Notes: generated by a model not told the origin, from the letters alone. Counted from the first letter of the stretch, positions 51,357 through 60,471 are shown. The stretch: DNA of 64,000 bases from JBFLYC01 sp040756735 (GCA_040756735.1 JBFLYC010000003.1:129670-193669), one strand, 5' to 3'. Numbers and translations are program-made.

Positions 51357-53084
51357 TCAATTTTTATACGTCGCCACATACTGCCCTTGCCAGTACTTCT
51401 CAAAATCAGCAATTGGCATAGGCTTTGCCCAAAAATATCCCTGTCCGTATTCACAATTTATATTCTTTAAGAAATTTACCTGTTCCTCTGTCTCAACCCC
51501 TTCTACAATAACGGTTAACCCTAATTCTCTAGCCATTGGTATTACTGTTCTGATTATTTTCTCATCCCTGCTTTTCCCTATATTGTTTATAAAGATTTTA
51601 TCGATTTTTAATTTATCTACCTCTAAGTTTAAAAGCATAGCCAAGGAGGAATAACCCGTTCCAAAATCGTCCATGGCTATTTTTATCCCCAGTCCTTTTA
51701 TTTTTCGCAGGTTATCAGCAATTACCTCCATATTGCCCGTCGAAACGCTCTCAGTGATTTCAAATTCCAAGTTATTACCTTCTATGGCGTAAGAAGCAAT
51801 AATATTCTCAACCTCTCGGGCAAAGTTTTTGTTTTCCAGCTGTTTTATTGAGATATTAACGGCTATGGGAAGGGGATTCCCTTCTTTATTCCGGGAACTT
51901 TGAATAAAACGGCACACCTCTTTCAGAACGTATGTACCGATCTCGTGGATCAAGCCCGTTTCTTCTGCTAAGGGAATAAACTTATACGGCGGTACAAGAC
52001 CAAAAACTTCATTTTCCCATCTTACAAGCGCTTCTGCAGCCATCAGCCTGTTTTCAGCAATATGAAAAACAGGCTGCAAATGAACGCTCAATTCCTTGTT
52101 CTCCACTGCCTTCTTCAAATGGTTTCCCAGCAAAAAACGCTCTTGAATTTCTTTTTCCATATCTGCTTCAAAAAACCTTATCTTATTGTTCCCGTCTCCG
52201 GCTTCTTTCGCCTTGTACATGGCAATATCAGCATTTTTCAGCAAAGTGCCGGCATCTTCTCCATCGGCAGGGTAACAGGCAATCCCTATGCTGGCTGACA
52301 AATAAAACTCATGATTATCGATGACACAAGCAGTCTTTAATCTCTGTAGCAATCGCTGCGCCAAGGTGTACAGTTCATCTTTTGAACAAGCAGGAGAAAC
52401 GATTAGGGCAAATTCGTCACCGCCGTACCTGGCAAGCAAGCAGTTTTCGGGGACTGCTTCTTTTAGCCGTCTCGCAGCCTCTTCAATAACCCTGTCGCCT
52501 GTCAGATGACCCAATGTGTCGTTTATTTCTTTAAAATTGTCAAAGTCTATAAAAAGCAGGGCAAACCTGTTTTTTCTCATGTATGAAGCTTGGATATGCC
52601 TGTCCAGCTGCTCCACAAAATATTTCCTATTGTATAAGCCTGTTAAATAATCCCTAACGGCAAGATTTTTCATCTCGTAAAATAGTTTTGCCGTCTTGTT
52701 TTTAAGCTTTTCTACATGATCTATATCCTTTACAGTAGCAAAAACTAAGCCTTTTTCTGCAAACAATTCTACTTCTGCCAAAAATTTCTTTGCACCCTTC
52801 CTCTGATGCACCCAACGAAAACGGTAGTAACCCGATTCTTTTGCCTTATTGATCATTTCTCTGCCTTTAACGACCGAGCTTGACCCATCAGGCTGAATTG
52901 CGGGCGATAAAGAGTATGGCGTCAAACCCAGCAGCTCTTCTTTTTTCTGATAACCGAAGAATGTCAAGGCTTTTTGGTTGCAAAGGACTATCCTTTCCCC
53001 TTCTATAACATAAAAAGGGAGGGAAAAATATTCTATTATCTCATATGCAGTTATTTTCGTAATCTTATCGTCTTTGCTTTGCAC
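51357..53084 (-). CDS. PAS-GGDEF-EAL protein, probable c-di-GMP phosphodiesterase
   Basis: This 575-residue protein has a PAS domain (10-125), a GGDEF domain with RYGGDEF and no RxxD I-site, and an EAL domain with EALVRW, NISIKQLEN, EITES, DDFGTGYSSL, KIDK and EGVET. All metal and catalytic residues of an active EAL phosphodiesterase are present. Both activities are possible; many such proteins act as phosphodiesterases. It is upstream of and co-directional with the diguanylate cyclase. Confidence 0.93.
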   Translation of the reverse strand: MQSKDDKITKITAYEIIEYFSLPFYVIEGERIVLCNQKALTFFGYQKKEELLGLTPYSLSPAIQPDGSSSVVKGREMINKAKESGYYRFRWVHQRKGAKKFLAEVELFAEKGLVFATVKDIDHVEKLKNKTAKLFYEMKNLAVRDYLTGLYNRKYFVEQLDRHIQASYMRKNRFALLFIDFDNFKEINDTLGHLTGDRVIEEAARRLKEAVPENCLLARYGGDEFALIVSPACSKDELYTLAQRLLQRLKTACVIDNHEFYLSASIGIACYPADGEDAGTLLKNADIAMYKAKEAGDGNNKIRFFEADMEKEIQERFLLGNHLKKAVENKELSVHLQPVFHIAENRLMAAEALVRWENEVFGLVPPYKFIPLAEETGLIHEIGTYVLKEVCRFIQSSRNKEGNPLPIAVNISIKQLENKNFAREVENIIASYAIEGNNLEFEITESVSTGNMEVIADNLRKIKGLGIKIAMDDFGTGYSSLAMLLNLEVDKLKIDKIFINNIGKSRDEKIIRTVIPMARELGLTVIVEGVETEEQVNFLKNINCEYGQGYFWAKPMPIADFEKYWQGQYVATYKN

Positions 53085-53154
53085 TTATCTCCCCACCTTT
53101 TGCAAATTTTTGGGACTTTTAAACAGCAGAACCGAAAATTCTGCTGCTTTGACA

Positions 53155-54342
53155 TCACACCTTGAACCTGTTTACAGTATTCATTAAGCCTTCAGCAATG
53201 GAAGCCAGGTTTTGAGCTGTGGAAGCCACTTCTTCCGAAGAAGCTGTGACCTCTTCTGTTGCCGCAGAGTTTTTTTCCGTGACGGCGCTGACCTGTTCCG
53301 CCCTGGTCATAACCTGATCCTTGGATTTGACTATTTCATCCATGGCGCTGTAGGTTTTCTTCATGAGCGGGGCAATATTTTCAACGGAAAGGATGATGTC
53401 GCCAAAGGATTGCACCATATGCTCTACGGACTGGGCCTGGCTTTTGATGAAGCCCTCCACATCTTCCGAGGTTTTGATGACTTCATCAGTATCTTTATTG
53501 ATGGATACCACCAGGCTGGTAATTTCGCTGGCTGATTTTCGCGATTCTTCTGCCAGCTTTCGAACTTCTTCCGCAACCACTGCAAAGCCTCTGCCGTGTT
53601 CACCCGCTCTGGCCGCTTCAATGGCTGCGTTCAGGGCAAGCAGGTTGGTCTGCTCCGCTATCCCGGTAATGATCTCCGCTATCCCGCTAATTTGCTTGAC
53701 GGAGCCTGTCAGGTTTGTCACCTTGCTTACGACCACTTCAAAGGAGTTCCTGATTTCATTGATGGATTTGATGAGCTTGTCCATTTCCTCCTTGCCTTTA
53801 TTGGCCCTTTCGGCTGTGGTATCCGTCTCATCCTTCACCTTTTGCAGTTCTTTGTAAACATTTTCGATATTCCTTGTCAACTCCGATAAGGAAGCAACAA
53901 TCTCTTGAAGGTCCTGGGCCTGGGAAGTTGCTCCCTGGGCTACCTGTTGCATGGTAGTAGCCAGTTCCTGGGTGGCAGAGGTCATCTCTTCAGAAACAGC
54001 CGCCAGGCTTTGGGAATGCCCGGTGACATTCTCGGAATTTTCCCGTACTTCCTTAAATAACCAGATAAAGATTTTCTTAGCACTCTCGTAACCGCTGTTT
54101 GCCCTATTAACTACTCCTTTAGCTGTTTCAGCATTCAAGGCCACCAATTCATCGATGTTTTTCTGGACATCAGCTGCATATGCACTCAATTGATTGATTT
54201 GGGCCTCTGATGCAGCATTGCCGGTTTTTAAGGCTTCTAACAGCTCTGCTGCATCTTTTATATAGGATTTATAACCGCTTTCTATATTTTGCAGCAGCCT
54301 TCGCTCGTCCTCATTTAAAGTTAAACCATTATATTCTTTTCT
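53155..54342 (-). pseudogene. Chemoreceptor lacking membrane segments and HAMP
   Basis: The frame keeps a full methyl-accepting signalling domain (about 345 residues, hairpin tip EIITGIAEQTNLLALNAAIEAARAGE-like) and, upstream, part of a four-helix-bundle sensor (LNEDERRLLQNIESGYKSY, to NIDELVALNAETAKGVVN). The first transmembrane helix is cut off by a TGA at 54343-54345. The second helix and HAMP linker are missing after ANSGYESAKKIFIWLF. A TTG at 54189 has no ribosome site. A soluble product is possible, but decay is likelier. Riboswitch 7 lies upstream. Confidence 0.7.
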
Positions 54343-54345
54343 TCA

Positions 54346-54717
54346 TTTTTGGGTGTAGAATTATTTTGTTACTCATTTTGAATAGTTGAAACAAAAATAA
54401 AAGGGCCTATTTTACACAGCTGAATATTACATATTTTTCCAGCTAGTAAAAACAGGTCCCTCATCTTATTTAGATTATTTCTTGCATTTGTAGAGAAAAT
54501 AGTTATTTTCCATTTTTTTATATTTAATACAGTTATTACCCCCCCCCCCCCCCGTTTAGAACGTGTGTTCTGTATATTATATTTTTACATTTTGCCACTT
54601 TCATTTGAATTCAGTCCCTTCTTTTGGTCATATGCTCCGCCAAATATACTGTCAATGTCGTATTTCACCGTCCAGGTACAATTACTCTTTAGCCTCAAAA
54701 TCAAGTATCTCCATACA
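54346..54717. other. Riboswitch-to-receptor gap with a C15 run
   Basis: AT-rich. A run of 15 C stands at 54539-54553. A ten-codon minus-strand ORF (MEILDFEAKE) follows the riboswitch 7 terminator at about 54680-54712. A large part of the receptor's 5' end was probably lost from here. Confidence 0.5.
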
Positions 54718-54753
54718 TAAAAAGCCCCCGTGCACTAATAGCATAGAGGCTCT
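54718..54753 (-). terminator. Terminator of riboswitch 7
   Basis: On the minus strand AGCCTCTATGC...GCACGGGGGCT is followed by TTTTTATG. It is directly downstream of the aptamer and overlaps by position the usual expression platform. Confidence 0.8.
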
Positions 54754-54757
54754 TATG

Positions 54758-54834
54758 CAACCGGCTACCATAGAAATATCTTGCTCCTTAGGCCCTTGGC
54801 TTTGCGTCCCTTCCTTTCGGCAGGTTTGCCGTTG
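54758..54834 (-). promoter_or_regulatory. Cyclic di-GMP-I riboswitch 7, upstream of the chemoreceptor remnant
   Basis: The minus strand has ACGGCAAACCTGCCGAAAGG, GGGACGCAAAGCC, AGGGCCTAAGG and CTATGGTAGCCGGTTGC. The tetraloop is GAAA. It is about 415 nt upstream of the chemoreceptor remnant and its terminator. Confidence 0.92.
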
Positions 54835-55204
54835 ACTATCTGTATATGTACCTATGTTGTTTTCGCATCTCAGTTACATGGTAATATTATACTATTTTTT
54901 TTTTATTTCAACGGGTTTCTTCATTTTTCCTCGATATTTCGTGTCGACACGTTTTTCAATCCTTTAAATCTTTGAAAAGCTGCTTTCACATTGCATTTCG
55001 GCTGATTAAAAGCCAAATGTGTTATATTGTCTCCCCCATCATATCAAGCTTATCAGCGTTTTATCATCGTTTTTACCCTATAAAACCCGCTCATCAAAAA
55101 CGCCGGAAAGCCTTATTTCATGGGGGTTTCAGTACGTTTTGTTTGACATTTAATGTGCACTCAACGTGCGTCGCAAAACCCTAATGTTCAATTAGAAAAC
55201 ACAT
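54835..55204. other. Intergenic, nothing firm
   Basis: 370 bp, T-rich at first and mixed later. No frame has coding character on either strand. The presence of riboswitch 7 implies its promoter lies at about 54840-54900. Confidence 0.35.
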
Positions 55205-55410
55205 CATAAGGATATTGATGACATTGTTCATTACATTGCTGTAGAACTTGTTAATCCGACAACAGCGGCAAATTTTCTTGACGATGTAGAGAGAAGCTAC
55301 TTCGAGGTTGTTAATAACCCACGTATGTATAAGCCTATTTCAGGATGCTGGACTCAGTAAAGAAGGATATAGACTCCCCATAGGGGATTATTTTTTAGAG
55401 AGCAAGCGCT
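55205..55410 (+). pseudogene. ParE/RelE-type toxin remnant
   Basis: The plus strand reads HKDIDDIVHYIAVELVNPTTAANFLDDVERSYFEVVNNPRMY to a stop at 55360; one frame over, GYRLPIGDYFLES follows. These match the start and the central strands of ParE toxins. No antitoxin gene lies upstream, and no start codon is visible. Confidence 0.65.
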
Positions 55411-55507
55411 ATTCCGACTTGATTTTGTTGACACTATCAACTCCAGTCTAGAAAAGCTAGAAGCAGCTAAAGTTATTTACAATTTAAACGGCTCTCAAAC
55501 TCAAATA

Positions 55508-55548
55508 ATAAAATGCACACCGGCGGGGCTTCCGATGTGCATTTTTAG
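55508..55548. terminator. Bidirectional terminator next to hsp20
   Basis: AAAATGCACA-CCGGCGGGGCTTCCGA-TGTGCATTTT is a strong stem with T tails on both strands, directly after the hsp20 stop. Confidence 0.85.
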
Positions 55549-55549
55549 T

Positions 55550-55996
55550 TTACTGAATGTCTATTTTTAGTGTGTTGTCGGCTTTCTTTACTTTTGGGAT
55601 AGTGATATTGAGCACACCATTTTCAAGTTTTGCTTTAACTCCTTTAGAATCAGCATCAGCCAGGTAAATAGCACGCTGCATCGAACTTAAGCGTCTTTCC
55701 CTGTGAATGTAGTTTTTCTTATTTTCCTCAACTTCTTCTTTTCTGTTCACAGAGATGGTAAGCTTTCCTTCATTTAATTCAAGGTTTATTTCTTCTTTTT
55801 TAACGCCTGGCAGTTCAGCTTCGATGCAGTATTCCTTATCGTGTTCCTGAACATCCACTTTAAATGTATCAGCGGCTAGACTTCTTCTTGGGGACCATGT
55901 ATCGCTAAAAAAGTCGTCAAGCATGTTGTAGAAGTCCTCAATACCACCCGGCCTAATACTTAACTTGTTTCTGTTAAAAGGTACTAATCCAGCCAT
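55550..55996 (-). CDS. Small heat-shock protein Hsp20
   Basis: This 148-residue protein has the alpha-crystallin domain (about 40-130; FKVDVQEHDKEYCIEAELPGVKKEEI, LENGVLNITIPK) and a short C-terminal tail LKIDI with the I-x-I contact. It holds unfolded proteins for refolding. ATG 55996 has AAAGGAG 10 nt upstream. A CIRCE operator and a consensus promoter precede it. Confidence 0.95.
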   Translation of the reverse strand: MAGLVPFNRNKLSIRPGGIEDFYNMLDDFFSDTWSPRRSLAADTFKVDVQEHDKEYCIEAELPGVKKEEINLELNEGKLTISVNRKEEVEENKKNYIHRERRLSSMQRAIYLADADSKGVKAKLENGVLNITIPKVKKADNTLKIDIQ

Positions 55997-56025
55997 GATT
56001 AACAACTCCTTTGCGTTTTATTTTG

Positions 56026-56052
56026 TTAGCACTCTCGCCCCGTGAGTGCTAA
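56026..56052 (-). promoter_or_regulatory. CIRCE operator (HrcA binding site)
   Basis: TTAGCACTC-N9-GAGTGCTAA is a perfect match to the CIRCE inverted repeat. It lies between the promoter and the start codon of hsp20, so HrcA should repress this gene. Confidence 0.97.
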
Positions 56053-56063
56053 TTTTTAATTTT

Positions 56064-56092
56064 TATATACCATGCTATTTTATATATGTCAA
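56064..56092 (-). promoter_or_regulatory. Sigma-A promoter of hsp20
   Basis: On the minus strand TTGACA (56087-56092) and TATATA (56064-56069) have exactly 17 nt between. The CIRCE begins 11 nt downstream of the -10. Confidence 0.9.
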
Positions 56093-56254
56093 TGGTATTT
56101 TCACATTTTTTACCTAAAATTATGTTGTGCCGGTTCGTTTAAGGTGCAATACAGGACTTATGCAGTTATAGGAATTTTTTCATCGTATTTCATTAATATT
56201 CTGTATATTTCCCCATATTATATCATAATTAAGTGACAATATTTGGGTCAATAA

Positions 56255-56292
56255 AAAAAGCCGGTCAGGGCACTATTTAACCCCAACCGGCA
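56255..56292 (-). terminator. Terminator at the recombinase-remnant end
   Basis: On the minus strand GCCGGTTGGGG...CCCTGACCGGC is followed by TTTTTTTATT. It overlaps the last codons of the remnant. Confidence 0.8.
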
Positions 56293-57174
56293 CTGCTATA
56301 TGCCCAACTATGATAATATTTCCCGCACCTCAACCCCAGTCTTAAACACAAATACCGCTTCAACCATTGAATGCACCTATCATAAACCCTAGTATCAAGT
56401 CCGGTCCTGGCGTCAAGCCTTACTAAGCTCATCATCTCCCGCTGTAGTTCCTCCAGCCTTGCATCAAGCTGCTCTACTGTATATTCTTCCTCTATTTTTT
56501 CAAGCCCTCTGTAAATATTCTGCAAAAGCGTCTCCAAAAACGACTCCCTGCCACCAATCACCTTGTTCATCGCCCTGATAAATGCTTGCTCTAAATGCTT
56601 TTCATTGAGAGAGCGCATATTGCATGCTTTATTGCCATTCATCTGGTGATTAATGCATATCCAGTACCCGCGTTTATTTTTACCCTGCCCGAAAAAAGTG
56701 TGCCTAAATTTCGAACCACATTTTTGGCAAAACAGCTTATCGGAAAATGGGTACTCACTTGTAAAGTTGCTTTTGCCAGTCTTGGAATAACCGCGCATGC
56801 ATGAACGTCGGGCAAATTCCGCCTGAACCGCTGCAAACTCAACTTTTGAGATAATAGGCGGGTGGCTATCTTCAACATAATCTGGTATTGATGAACTATA
56901 CCCCGACTTCTTTTTCCCATAAACCTGACCTCCCTTTTTTATAAAGGCATCGAAGACTTTTTCTTTTAACTGCCGGACAAGCCTTTCAGCGTTGTCCCGG
57001 TTGCGGAACGCCCCAACCTGTACCCTGTAAAGCTTTCCCACCTCCGGCTGGGAAGGAGGCGGTGGTGCTGCAACCTTTTTCTTTAACGCGAATGCTATTA
57101 AAGGCATCGTTAAGGTCCATGCCATAGCGAAGCGTCCTGGGACGGTCAAGCTCTAAAGTAACACCTTGCTTCAT
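56277..57174 (-). pseudogene. Prophage debris: SPOR fragment joined to serine recombinase C-terminus
   Basis: Residues 1-75 of the open frame hold a SPOR-type repeat (LYRVQVGAFRNRDNAERLVRQL) as in phage amidases. From about 56925 it becomes the C-terminal half of a large serine recombinase: VEDSHPPIISKVEFAAVQAEF, zinc ribbon FCQKCGSKF and a coiled coil. The catalytic serine domain is absent. At 57112-57174 another frame shows the start of a phage protein (MKQGVTLELDRPRTLRYGM). Three pieces are fused. Confidence 0.7.
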
Positions 57175-57202
57175 TTTTAATCCTCCCTACTTTTTGGCAT
57201 TA

Positions 57203-57230
57203 AAAAACGCCCGAGTTGTCGGACGTTTCT
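57203..57230 (-). terminator. Terminator of the Phd/RelE operon
   Basis: On the minus strand AAACGTCCGACAACTCGGGCGTTTTTTAA forms a short stem with a T-tail, 22 nt past the toxin stop. Confidence 0.75.
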
Positions 57231-57251
57231 CACAAAAATTATACCTTATTC

Positions 57252-57569
57252 TTATTCTTCTTTACGTCTCTTTGCAATTAGGTAAACTTCATCATCGGCC
57301 CTAGCAGAAACCACTATAACCCTCATGCTGTTATTTTCCCGCACCAGCTGATAAACTACCCGAAGCCCCAACTTTAACATTTTAATTTTACAGTAGCCTG
57401 TTAAATTGGCGCCCCCTTTTTTGCCAAGGGGTTTGCCATAACCGCCTTCGGTCTGGGGCAAAGGATTGACAGCAACCTTATTGATTGCCTTAACAACCTG
57501 CACCCGCTGTCCCTGATCCAGTTGTTTAATATCCTCTAGCGCTTCCCTTAAATATTCTACTTTCCACAT
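57252..57569 (-). CDS. RelE/ParE-type toxin
   Basis: This 105-residue toxin has the RelE fold (WKVEYLREALEDIKQLDQGQRVQVVKAI...GLRVVYQLVRENNSMRVIVVSARADDEVY). It is expected to cleave mRNA on the ribosome. The gene starts at the ATG that overlaps the antitoxin TAA (TAATG), so translation is coupled. Intact by length. Confidence 0.88.
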   Translation of the reverse strand: MWKVEYLREALEDIKQLDQGQRVQVVKAINKVAVNPLPQTEGGYGKPLGKKGGANLTGYCKIKMLKLGLRVVYQLVRENNSMRVIVVSARADDEVYLIAKRRKEE

Positions 57570-57898
57570 TATTCAATCTCCGCATTTGTACCTTCGAGGT
57601 CTGCTTCTTTTATCCCAAGCTCCTGCATAGCTTCGTCGGCAGGAATAAAGTCCTCTGGTTTGGCCTTTTCCATCCGCTTTTCCGCTTCGATAAACAACCG
57701 GTAATTTTCCAAGGTCTCTAGCAGTTCCTCATAGGCTTCGGGGGTTAACAACACACAAGCTGGCGAGTTGTTTTTTAGAACGATTTTAAAGCCGGTTTCT
57801 TTAACTTCCTCGAATATTTTGCTGGCTTCCCCCTTGTTAAAACGAGAAATGGGCACAAGAGAATTAACTACGTCGCTAATAGAAATATTATTAAGCAT
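57569..57898 (-). CDS. Phd/YefM-type antitoxin
   Basis: This 109-residue protein has the Phd DNA-binding fold (SISDVVNSLVPISRFNKGEASKIFEEVKETG, KNNSPACVLLTPEAYEELLE) and a long acidic tail that would bind the toxin. ATG 57898 has GGAAGGAG upstream; the longer MMEGVG start is less likely. An AT-rich palindrome (CTATAAATTTATC, 57974-58000) upstream may be the operator. Confidence 0.85.
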   Translation of the reverse strand: MLNNISISDVVNSLVPISRFNKGEASKIFEEVKETGFKIVLKNNSPACVLLTPEAYEELLETLENYRLFIEAEKRMEKAKPEDFIPADEAMQELGIKEADLEGTNAEIE

Positions 57899-57967
57899 AA
57901 TGCCAACTCCTTCCATCAATCACATTATTAGTATGCGGCTTTTTCTTAATAATATTCTATTATTTAA

Positions 57968-58004
57968 CTATAAATTTATCAATAAATTTATAGTTTTTTT
58001 AATC
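57968..58004. promoter_or_regulatory. AT-rich palindrome upstream of the Phd/RelE operon
   Basis: AACTATAAATTTAT-CA-ATAAATTTATAGTT is a 14-bp inverted repeat. It ends in TTTTTTT on the plus strand. It could be an operator for the antitoxin or a terminator. Confidence 0.5.
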
Positions 58005-58032
58005 CTCTCTATAGTAAAGTCTACCGGTACTC

Positions 58033-58650
58033 TCAAATTCTATAGTTTCGCTGATAAATGTCCTCAGTGGCTGTCTCGACAAGGCTTAACCGCTTCTCCA
58101 GCTGGCTGATAGGGGTGCTGTCTTTCGGTTTTTCAGGCCTTACATCTTGCTTCACCTCATGTATGGGAAGCTTTTTCATGAGGGCGTTCGTTACCGTCAT
58201 TTTGTCAAATAAAAAAGCCGCACTGGGCGGCTCTATTCCTTGAGCTTCCGTTTCATACAACACCTGGTCCGCAAACTCCAGCTCAACGGCTTTCTTGGCA
58301 TTGAACCAGATCTCGGCGTCCATCATGTGTGACATTTTTGTCCTCGACAATCCTGTCTTATGCTGGTAGGCGTTCATAATGTTTTCTTTTACCTCTGAGA
58401 GCATGGCAATGCCGTTTTGCGGGTCGGCAACCTCGCCAAACACCACCGTCGCCGGGTTATGGATCATCATCATGGCCACCGGCGGCATGAACACTTCATC
58501 AGCAGCCATGGCGATGACCGAGGCCGCACTGGCGGCAATTCCTTCAATTTTCACCGTCACTTTCCCGAGGTTCTGCATGGCTGTTCTTTCATTGACCGTC
58601 TTCCCGCTGGAGGTCGTGCCAAAGAAAAAGGTATAGGCGCTTCCCCACAT
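58033..58650 (-). pseudogene. Prophage portal-protein start fused to ClpP-like prohead protease
   Basis: The first 34 residues (GSAYTFFFGTTSSGKTVNERTAMQ) are the N-terminus of an HK97-type portal protein. After a deletion, the frame runs into a ClpP-like head-maturation protease: IEGIAASAASVIAMAADEV with nucleophile Ser, MIHNP with His. The C-terminal part (LEKRLSLVETATEDI) loses register. No other head gene is intact. A copy of the 5' 109 bp lies at 61800. Confidence 0.75.
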
Positions 58651-58656
58651 ACTGTT
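58548..58656. repeat. 109-bp direct repeat, copy A
   Basis: Identical to 61800-61908 except for one base (A versus G at 58633 / 61885). Both copies include the portal-protein start and the same fusion to the protease segment. Confidence 0.92.
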
Positions 58657-58782
58657 AATCCTGATAACCTCATTAACGGTTGAAACGAAATCCCTTCACA
58701 ACTTTTTTTACATCTACGCTATAATTACAAATCATTAAAGCGTATTTACAAAGGCGTTCTCCCGGACCTTCCTCTTTGTTGA

Positions 58783-59925
58783 TTATGTGTCTTTTCGCAG
58801 AATCTGCAGATACTCTTCGTAAGCAAAAACCCGGTTTCTTTGGACATTCTCCGTCTGTTTCAAAATATCCAGATCAACGAGGATACTAACGGCATTAGCT
58901 GCTGCATTAAAAGATATCCCCAGTTCTTCACTGGTTTTCTTAATATCAATAATGGGGCTTTTCTCGAGGTAATTGAATACCTTCATGACGGTCTTGGCTG
59001 CTTTCCCCGTAGTTTTAACGATCTTCTCATTTTTATCATGCAGCTTGACCAGTTCCTCAATGGACTGGACAGCATCTTGTGCAGATTCATAAATTGCCCG
59101 TAAAAAAAATTTGACCCACTGCTCAAAATTTCCTTTTGTCCGGACTTCCATCAAGCGATCATAATATTCGATGCGGTTGCGCTTAAGAAAATATGAGATG
59201 TACAAAGTTTCATAGCTTAATAGCTTCTGCTCCATCAGAAATAGGGTGATCAAAAGACGCCCGATTCTCCCGTTGCCGTCTAAAAAGGGGTGAATCGTTT
59301 CAAACTGATAATGGATCAGGGCGATTTTAATTAAAGGCTCCAGTTGATCCTCACTGTTGATAAACCTTTCCAGATCTGACACGGCTTCAATCATGTCCTC
59401 CGGATGCGGAGGGATAAAGCGGGCATCTTTCAATGTCCCGCCTGCCGGGCCGATCCAGTTCTGGCTGTGCCTGAATTCACCGGGATATTTTTCTTCACCG
59501 CGGACATCCTCCATTAAAATCCGGTGGGTTTCTTTAATCAGGCGGTTGCATAAAGGCAGATCTTTAAGCCTTTTGACCGCATACTGTGATGCCTTGATAT
59601 AGTTAATGACATCTGCTACATGGCGGTTAGTATTTTCTTCAATCCTTGGATCTAAAATATCATCCAAGGTTGCCTGAGTTCCTTCAATTTGTGAAGACAA
59701 GAGGGCTTCTTTGCGCACATACATGGAAACAAAAAGTTCGATATTTGGTATCTGCCTGGAAAGACCCTCTAAAATGCCGATACTGCGGTTTGCCTTGGAC
59801 AGCAAACCAGTAGTCTCTTCATCAATTTCAACAGGCGGGTTCGGCGGCAACGGTTTCGGCAAAAAAGATTTATATTGAAGCTCGCCGCTTAAGTTAGTCC
59901 GATATTCTCCTGCCCGGCTTTGCAT
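58783..59925 (-). CDS. Fic family AMP-transferase-like protein
   Basis: This 380-residue protein has the Fic N-terminal domain with inhibitory-helix-like SSQIEGTQATL, the Fic core with HPFLDGNGRIGR (all catalytic residues present) and a C-terminal winged helix (KTSEELGISFNAAANAVSILVDL). Fic proteins transfer AMP to target hydroxyls; the helix holds the enzyme off. ATG 59925 has AGGAG 9 nt upstream. Palindromic ATTTCATTTT motifs upstream may be autoregulatory sites. Confidence 0.9.
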   Translation of the reverse strand: MQSRAGEYRTNLSGELQYKSFLPKPLPPNPPVEIDEETTGLLSKANRSIGILEGLSRQIPNIELFVSMYVRKEALLSSQIEGTQATLDDILDPRIEENTNRHVADVINYIKASQYAVKRLKDLPLCNRLIKETHRILMEDVRGEEKYPGEFRHSQNWIGPAGGTLKDARFIPPHPEDMIEAVSDLERFINSEDQLEPLIKIALIHYQFETIHPFLDGNGRIGRLLITLFLMEQKLLSYETLYISYFLKRNRIEYYDRLMEVRTKGNFEQWVKFFLRAIYESAQDAVQSIEELVKLHDKNEKIVKTTGKAAKTVMKVFNYLEKSPIIDIKKTSEELGISFNAAANAVSILVDLDILKQTENVQRNRVFAYEEYLQILRKDT

Positions 59926-59937
59926 GGGCCCCATCTC

Positions 59938-60036
59938 CTAAAATGAAATAACAACCTTAGGATAGCACCTTTATTTCATTTTGTCAAATAAAATGAAATT
60001 GGCTAAACATATTCTTGTTTATTATTTCATTTTAAC
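59938..60036. promoter_or_regulatory. Repeated ATTTCATTTT palindromes upstream of fic
   Basis: ATTTCATTTT-GTCAAA-TAAAATGAAAT is a palindrome at about 59973-60000, and half-sites occur near 59939 and 60026. The symmetric arrangement upstream of a gene with its own winged helix suggests an operator. Confidence 0.5.
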
Positions 60037-60076
60037 CATATTAATAAAATAATATACCTTTTTCTTTTACCATGTT

Positions 60077-60352
60077 TCAATTGTCTCCCTTGTGCGGGGT
60101 GATGTGATCAACTACCGTGGCCTCAATAAGCCGACCTGTCTTTTTGCAGTCCACACACAAAGGATTCTCCTGCAGGAACCGCCTGCGAAGTCTCCTCCAG
60201 CGGGTGCTGCGGTAGAGCTTCCTGGAATAATCCGGCCTTTGCTCCCGGTTATATTCCCGGCGGTACTCCTGCTGGTGATGCACACAAAACCTGTCCTCTG
60301 TCAGCTCCGGGCAGCCGGGATGGCGGCAGGGGCTTTTGGGTTTTCTGGGCAT
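60077..60352 (-). pseudogene. HNH endonuclease, truncated
   Basis: MPRKPKSPCRHPGCPELTEDRFC and YRSTRWRRLRRRFLQENPLCVDCKKTGRLIEATVVDHITP match a phage HNH nuclease. The frame ends after HKGDN; the second half of the HNH motif, with the terminal His/Asn and CxxC, is lost. It is likely part of the same prophage debris. Confidence 0.7.
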
Positions 60353-60471
60353 TTGGTTTTCACCTTCTTCACACAACTGGGGAACAGGCAGTACACTTTT
60401 TTGGGTGCAATCCACGTTCCCCAGACACATTTTTTGCAGAGCATTTATTTTGCGCTCCTATCTTTGGGCAT

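Noticed and set aside
54539..54553. Contig-join artefact
   Set aside because: A C15 run could mark a gap fill, but similar runs occur twice more and flanks look natural; it cannot be decided from sequence alone.
57968..58004. Replication origin or iterons
   Set aside because: A single AT-rich palindrome without DnaA boxes or repeats; a terminator or toxin-antitoxin operator explains it better.
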